From contig DAOWIV010000295.1 of the NCBI GenBank assembly GCA_030640725.1, forward strand, positions 1 to 8,665: DNA of 8,665 nt, in the 5' to 3' direction. Source of the DNA: Methanosarcinales archaeon. Lineage in GTDB: Archaea > Halobacteriota > Methanosarcinia > Methanosarcinales > Methanogasteraceae. The notes below the pieces were generated by a model. That model ran no database searches. It saw only the letters and a program-made list of their open reading frames with translations, and was not told the origin of the DNA. This document shows, in pieces, positions 5,998 through 8,665 of the stretch. A program made the position numbers and the translations under genes. The stretch's first letter is position 1. Each line of letters opens with the position of its first letter.

Positions 5998-6413
5998 TCA
6001 AAATCCAAGATCCTCTGGTGTAGCTGCACGTATCCCCTGGATCCTATCGAAATGATCGACATTTCTCATCACAATCTCTGCAATTCCCGCAGACAAAGAG
6101 GTTGCAGCGATCAGACAATCATTCAGTTCAATCTCCAGCCCCTTTCTGACAAGTTCCGAATAGATCTCCCCACCACGAAACGCAATTTCATCGTCCAGAT
6201 GTACAGCAGAAACGAGAGACAGAAGTTCAAGCGTCTTTTCGATTGCATCTGACCTGTGTGACAGGTGTGCACCCACACTAAGTTCAGCTACCGTAATTGA
6301 GGATATAACCCCTCATTTCCCTCAAGAATGCTATTAAACAATCGCTTTGAGGAGATAACAGTCTTTTTCCTGAGAACGTCAACAAAGATTGCGGTGTCTA
6401 TGAAAAATTTCAT
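5998..6413 (-). pseudogene. vapC: VapC-type PIN-domain toxin, frameshifted
   Basis: VapC toxins are PIN-fold ribonucleases that cleave tRNA or rRNA when freed from VapB. The ATG at 6411-6413 overlaps the vapB stop in ATGA, the usual coupling. The first frame reads MKFFIDTAIFVDVLRKK up to EGNEG and then hits TAG at 6288-6290. The next frame continues ISSITVAELSVGAH, through LNDCLIAATSLSAG, to MRNVDHFDRI, ending EDLGF with TGA at 5998-6000. One more G in the four-G tract at 6309-6312 would join them as EGNEG-VISSIT and give a 138-residue protein, the normal VapC length. The catalytic acidic residues are all kept: D6, E44, D99 and the N118/D120 region. The break is therefore recent, a sequencing or assembly error, or a slippage switch. 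As written, the toxin would be dead. Confidence 0.85.
6309..6312 (-). other. Frameshift site in vapC (four-G tract)
   Basis: On the minus strand GAGGGGTTATATCC places the second half of VapC out of frame. GAGGGGGTTATATCC would restore E-G-V-I-S-S. A single-base homopolymer change is the simplest explanation. Confidence 0.75.
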
Positions 6414-6610
6414 ATCCAGTCCAATCTCCTCGACTTTCTCAGATCTTCGACGAAATCCTCACTATTCACATCATAGCCCCATGCACCCTCAGCGGATTCT
6501 ACAATCCCCCGCCTCAGTATCTTTACGAACACTTCCGTTTCAGATGTCTCGATCTTCCTTTCGAGTTCCAGATGCGTGTTATCCACGACTTTTGCTTTGA
6601 TCACAGTCAT
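6410..6610 (-). CDS. vapB: VapB-type antitoxin partner of the PIN toxin
   Basis: This encodes 66 residues. The ATG at 6608-6610 is chosen because GAGGTGA lies five bases upstream at 6616-6622. An alternative GTG at 6617-6619 falls inside that site and is unlikely to be a start. The N-terminal half, MTVIKAKVVDNTHLELER then ETEVFVKI, predicts two beta strands around a HLEL turn, like short archaeal antitoxins of the DUF104/AF2212-like kind. The C-terminal half (AEGAWGYDVNSEDFVEDLRKSRRLDW) is a charged helix with the aromatic residues that such antitoxins usually thread into the toxin's active site. The stop overlaps the toxin start by four bases. No AbrB, MetJ/Arc or Phd motif is evident, so the exact family is uncertain. 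With the toxin frameshifted, the antitoxin may persist as an orphan. Confidence 0.75.
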   Translation of the reverse strand: MTVIKAKVVDNTHLELERKIETSETEVFVKILRRGIVESAEGAWGYDVNSEDFVEDLRKSRRLDWI

Positions 6611-6615
6611 CCATG

Positions 6616-6622
6616 TCACCTC
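6616..6622 (-). promoter_or_regulatory. Ribosome binding site that decides the vapB start
   Basis: GAGGTGA on the minus strand is complementary to the archaeal 16S 3' end and sits five bases before the ATG at 6610. It contains the GTG of a longer reading, which argues against that start. Confidence 0.7.
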
Positions 6623-6675
6623 TTCAATATGTCTGGCTCGCCAGTGCTCTGATAATCTATTTCATCTCTTTTGCA

Positions 6676-6684
6676 GATAAAATT
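6676..6684 (-). promoter_or_regulatory. Possible TATA box for vapBC
   Basis: AATTTTATC on the minus strand, about 66 bases before the vapB ATG, lies between the NosD-gene terminator and vapB. A start about 25 bases downstream would give a 40-50 base leader. The match is moderate. Confidence 0.3.
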
Positions 6685-6729
6685 AGTGGCGCCCGTGCCG
6701 CCGCCGGACGTTACCGATGCGATCCGCTC

Positions 6730-6764
6730 AAAAAAGAGAAGCCAGCGGCGCGGGAAAGCACCGC
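6730..6764 (-). terminator. Hairpin plus T-run after the NosD-like gene
   Basis: On the minus strand GCGGTGC (6758-6764) pairs with GCGCCGC (6745-6751) over seven pairs (one G-U) with the loop TTTCCC. After nine bases comes TTTTTT (6730-6735). It begins 15 bases past the stop codon and is the clearest terminator in the window. Confidence 0.65.
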
Positions 6765-6932
6765 CAGCACAGTAAGCCTTCAGCATATATCGATTAACCC
6801 AGCCGCCGCCTGCAGGATCATCAGTGCATCGAGCGAGGTGACCATGCCGTCGCCACTGACGTCCCAGCGTGAGTCGAACGGGCGGCTGCCTGCCGCGATC
6901 TCAAGAGTGATCACGGCATCTGCGGTCGTGAA
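6730..6932 (-). repeat. Dockerin-terminator cassette, copy 3 (end of the NosD-like gene)
   Basis: This is the third copy of the repeat described at 2104-2333. Homology begins at GFTTADAV in the protein and runs through the stop codon into the terminator. Calcium loop 1 is missing here too, but by a slightly different boundary than in copy 2. Confidence 0.68.
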
Positions 6933-8665
6933 CCCGACAGGCTCCTCTGTGCCAGGAGCGCATGGAGCTGGAGCGTCGAGCCATGGCAGGTACGTCACAT
7001 TGCCCATGCCAGAATCGCAATTCCAGTCATAGATTCCCGCGGCGATGCATGCTTCGTCACCTGTGCCCCACCAATTGTCGCTCGCATCGACATCGTCTGG
7101 CTGATCATTGTAGAACTGCCACTCCCAGCCGCCGCTGGTCTCGTTGTGGTTCCCGTTCTCGACGATGTTGTTGTGACTGATGTTGTTGCCGGTATTACTT
7201 CCCCAGCACAGGTAGAATCCTCGCTCTTCGTTGTTGCACACAAGGTTGCAGGTGATCTCGTTGTCGCAGCTCGAGTACCGCAGGTATATGCCAGCCTCCC
7301 TGTTACCTGAAATAATATTCTCCCGCATAGTGTTGCCGCTCGAAGAATACAGGCAGATGCCACCGCGGAGCATGTTGTTTGATGCGTTATTCCTCGTAAG
7401 CGTGTTGTTGTTGCTCGAAGAACCCAGGACGATTCCGCCGTACTGGTTCTTTGAGGCAGTGTTCTCATGCAACGTGTTATCGCTCGATGAAGACAGATAG
7501 ATGCCGCCGTGCCAGTTATCGGGTGCGGCGTTTCCCTGCATCACGTTGCTATTCGAAGACCACAGGTAGATGCCATAGTCACCACTTCGTGCGGTTACAT
7601 TCTCTATCCTCGAATCGTTGGTGTATGCGAATAGCACTTTTTGGACGTTGTTCGCCAGTGTAAGGTCTATCACCGTTATATTTGTGGAGTTCACAACCCC
7701 GACAAAACCGGCATCATCCGGAATCTCTCTGTCCTGCTGATCGACCCAGTAGTAGACCGGCTTTTCGTCCACGATGTTACTCGTGTCGATGTTCTGAGTG
7801 TAGTAAGAAAGATCATCGCCCTCGACACCGAAGTTACATGAGTTTTCGGACATCGTGTTGCCATGGAGCGTGTTGTTGCTCGAATACTCTATGAATATGC
7901 CATAGTAGTTCTCTGATGCGTTGTTGTCACAGAGCGTGTTGTTGCTCGACTGCAGCAGGTAGATGCCGTACCGATTATCTGATAGGGTGACGTTCTCTAT
8001 CTTCGAATCATCGGTGTATGCGAATATAACTCCATGCCAGTTCTCTGTCAGTACCAGATCCCTGACCGTTATGTTTGTGGAGTTCACAACCCCAACAAAA
8101 CCGGCATCATTCGGAATCTCTCTGTCCTGCTGATCGACCCAGTAGTAGATCGGTCTTTCATTCACCGTGTTGCTTGTGTCAATGTTATGGGCGTAGTGGG
8201 AAAGGCTGGCATATCTATTGCCTCTAACGTAGAAGTTCCGCATGTTTCCGGACATCGCGTTTCCCTGCAGCGTGCTATTGCTCGAAAACGCCAGGCGAAT
8301 ACCTTCGGAGTTGTCCGAGCAGTTGTTAGCTGTCAGCACATCGTCGCACGAAGAACGCAGATAGATGCCGTAGTAGTTGTTCGAGCAGTTGTTCGCGGTT
8401 AGCGTGTTGTTGCTCGAATCCTCCAGATAGATGCCGTACTGGTTCTCTGATGCGTTGTTTCCGGAGATGTTGCAGTGATCTGCGCCGTGGAGGTGCACCC
8501 CGGCGGCATTAGACCAACCTGTCATCCTGGTCACATTGAACCCTGATATATTCACCCTATCCGCGGTCACCTCAAAGACATGATCTGATGCCGATTCCGC
8601 AGTCACAGTCACATCGTCCGCGCCCTCACCTTCCAGCGTGAGCGTCCTGTCCACATTCACGTTCT
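6780..8665 (-). CDS. NosD-like right-handed beta-helix surface protein with a one-loop dockerin (5' end cut by window edge)
   Basis: The frame is open to the window edge (ENVNVDRTLTLEGEG is a typical position well inside such proteins), so the signal peptide and true start lie outside. About 627 residues are visible. From residue 50 on there are rungs of about 23 residues of pattern G-I-Y-L-x-x-SSNNTLxxNxxSxN, the CASH/NosD beta-helix signature with Asn ladders. Two insert blocks, residues 159-236 and 290-366 (counted from 8660), share IDTSN, YYWVDQQDREIP, AGFVGVVNSTNITV and AYT(D/N)DS. Residues 513-560 hold the ASDNWWGT and IYDW cap common at the C-terminus of these helices. Residues 577-620 are a dockerin with helix 1 (TTADAVITLEIAAG) and loop 2 (D600, S602, D604, D611), but without the DxNxDG of loop 1. 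The protein ends LIDIC. Such proteins bind or modify surface polysaccharide in characterised relatives. No catalytic triad can be assigned here, so binding or scaffolding is the safer reading. Confidence 0.85.
   Translation of the reverse strand, partial: NVNVDRTLTLEGEGADDVTVTAESASDHVFEVTADRVNISGFNVTRMTGWSNAAGVHLHGADHCNISGNNASENQYGIYLEDSSNNTLTANNCSNNYYGIYLRSSCDDVLTANNCSDNSEGIRLAFSSNSTLQGNAMSGNMRNFYVRGNRYASLSHYAHNIDTSNTVNERPIYYWVDQQDREIPNDAGFVGVVNSTNITVRDLVLTENWHGVIFAYTDDSKIENVTLSDNRYGIYLLQSSNNTLCDNNASENYYGIFIEYSSNNTLHGNTMSENSCNFGVEGDDLSYYTQNIDTSNIVDEKPVYYWVDQQDREIPDDAGFVGVVNSTNITVIDLTLANNVQKVLFAYTNDSRIENVTARSGDYGIYLWSSNSNVMQGNAAPDNWHGGIYLSSSSDNTLHENTASKNQYGGIVLGSSSNNNTLTRNNASNNMLRGGICLYSSSGNTMRENIISGNREAGIYLRYSSCDNEITCNLVCNNEERGFYLCWGSNTGNNISHNNIVENGNHNETSGGWEWQFYNDQPDDVDASDNWWGTGDEACIAAGIYDWNCDSGMGNVTYLPWLDAPAPCAPGTEEPVGFTTADAVITLEIAAGSRPFDSRWDVSGDGMVTSLDALMILQAAAGLIDIC
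7560..7793 (-). repeat. NosD internal duplication, downstream copy
   Basis: This codes for residues 290-366 of the visible NosD-like protein and matches the block at 7953-8186 at an exact offset of 393 bases (131 codons). The DNA is nearly identical over the part coding for YYWVDQQDREIP to NSTNITV and diverges toward the flanking rungs. Confidence 0.85.
7953..8186 (-). repeat. NosD internal duplication, upstream copy
   Basis: This codes for residues 159-236, the partner of 7560-7793. Differences such as NERPIYYW against DEKPVYYW, and PNDAG against PDDAG, are mostly conservative. They imply a duplication under selection rather than a fresh one. Confidence 0.85.

Overview
The window looks like archaeal accessory DNA coding for cell-surface proteins. 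I infer a methanogen- or ANME-related euryarchaeon (Methanophagales/Syntrophoarchaeales type). The basis is the combination of secreted dockerin proteins, a NosD-type beta-helix protein with Asn-rich rungs, strong Shine-Dalgarno sites such as GGAGG and GAGGTGA, and a VapBC pair. No rRNA or other lineage marker is present, so this placement is inference. Every supported gene is on the minus strand, so the layout is best read from right to left.

Right part (8665-6730): a large NosD-like right-handed beta-helix protein whose N-terminus lies beyond the window edge. It has two copies of a 131-residue block and a C-terminal dockerin that keeps only its second calcium loop. A hairpin plus T-run terminator follows. 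Next (6610-5998) comes a vapBC toxin-antitoxin pair. The antitoxin is intact. The PIN-domain toxin is broken by a single-base frameshift in a G tract. Immediately downstream (about 5960-5703) is a decayed dockerin gene fragment with its own terminator. A gene-free stretch (5643-5256) then holds the leader and promoter region of the next unit.

Central unit (5241-2157): an 880-residue secreted fibre-like protein followed 16 bases later by a 141-residue secreted dockerin protein. The fibre has a YQGRL N-terminal domain, three NVGIG repeats, nine 12-residue repeats and a C-terminal domain ending in GKALEPL...VLVTLQ. The small protein carries a 50-residue 'YxLxxxVGQ...GYW' module and a complete two-loop dockerin. 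A terminator-like hairpin follows it.

Left unit (1874-1): a secreted 404-residue protein with two PPC-like beta domains and an Ig-like C-terminus. After 24 bases comes a secreted protein with two tandem Ig-like repeats that enters a dockerin loop (GDLNGDG) exactly at the window edge.

Taken together this is a surface-assembly island. Four dockerin or dockerin-remnant C-termini occur in 8.7 kb, three of them so alike at DNA level, including their downstream terminators, that they behave as a dispersed cassette. A dockerin needs a cohesin partner, and no cohesin is visible here, so it would have to be encoded elsewhere. The fibre/mini-dockerin gene pair and the one-loop dockerins are the parts most likely to repay a second look.
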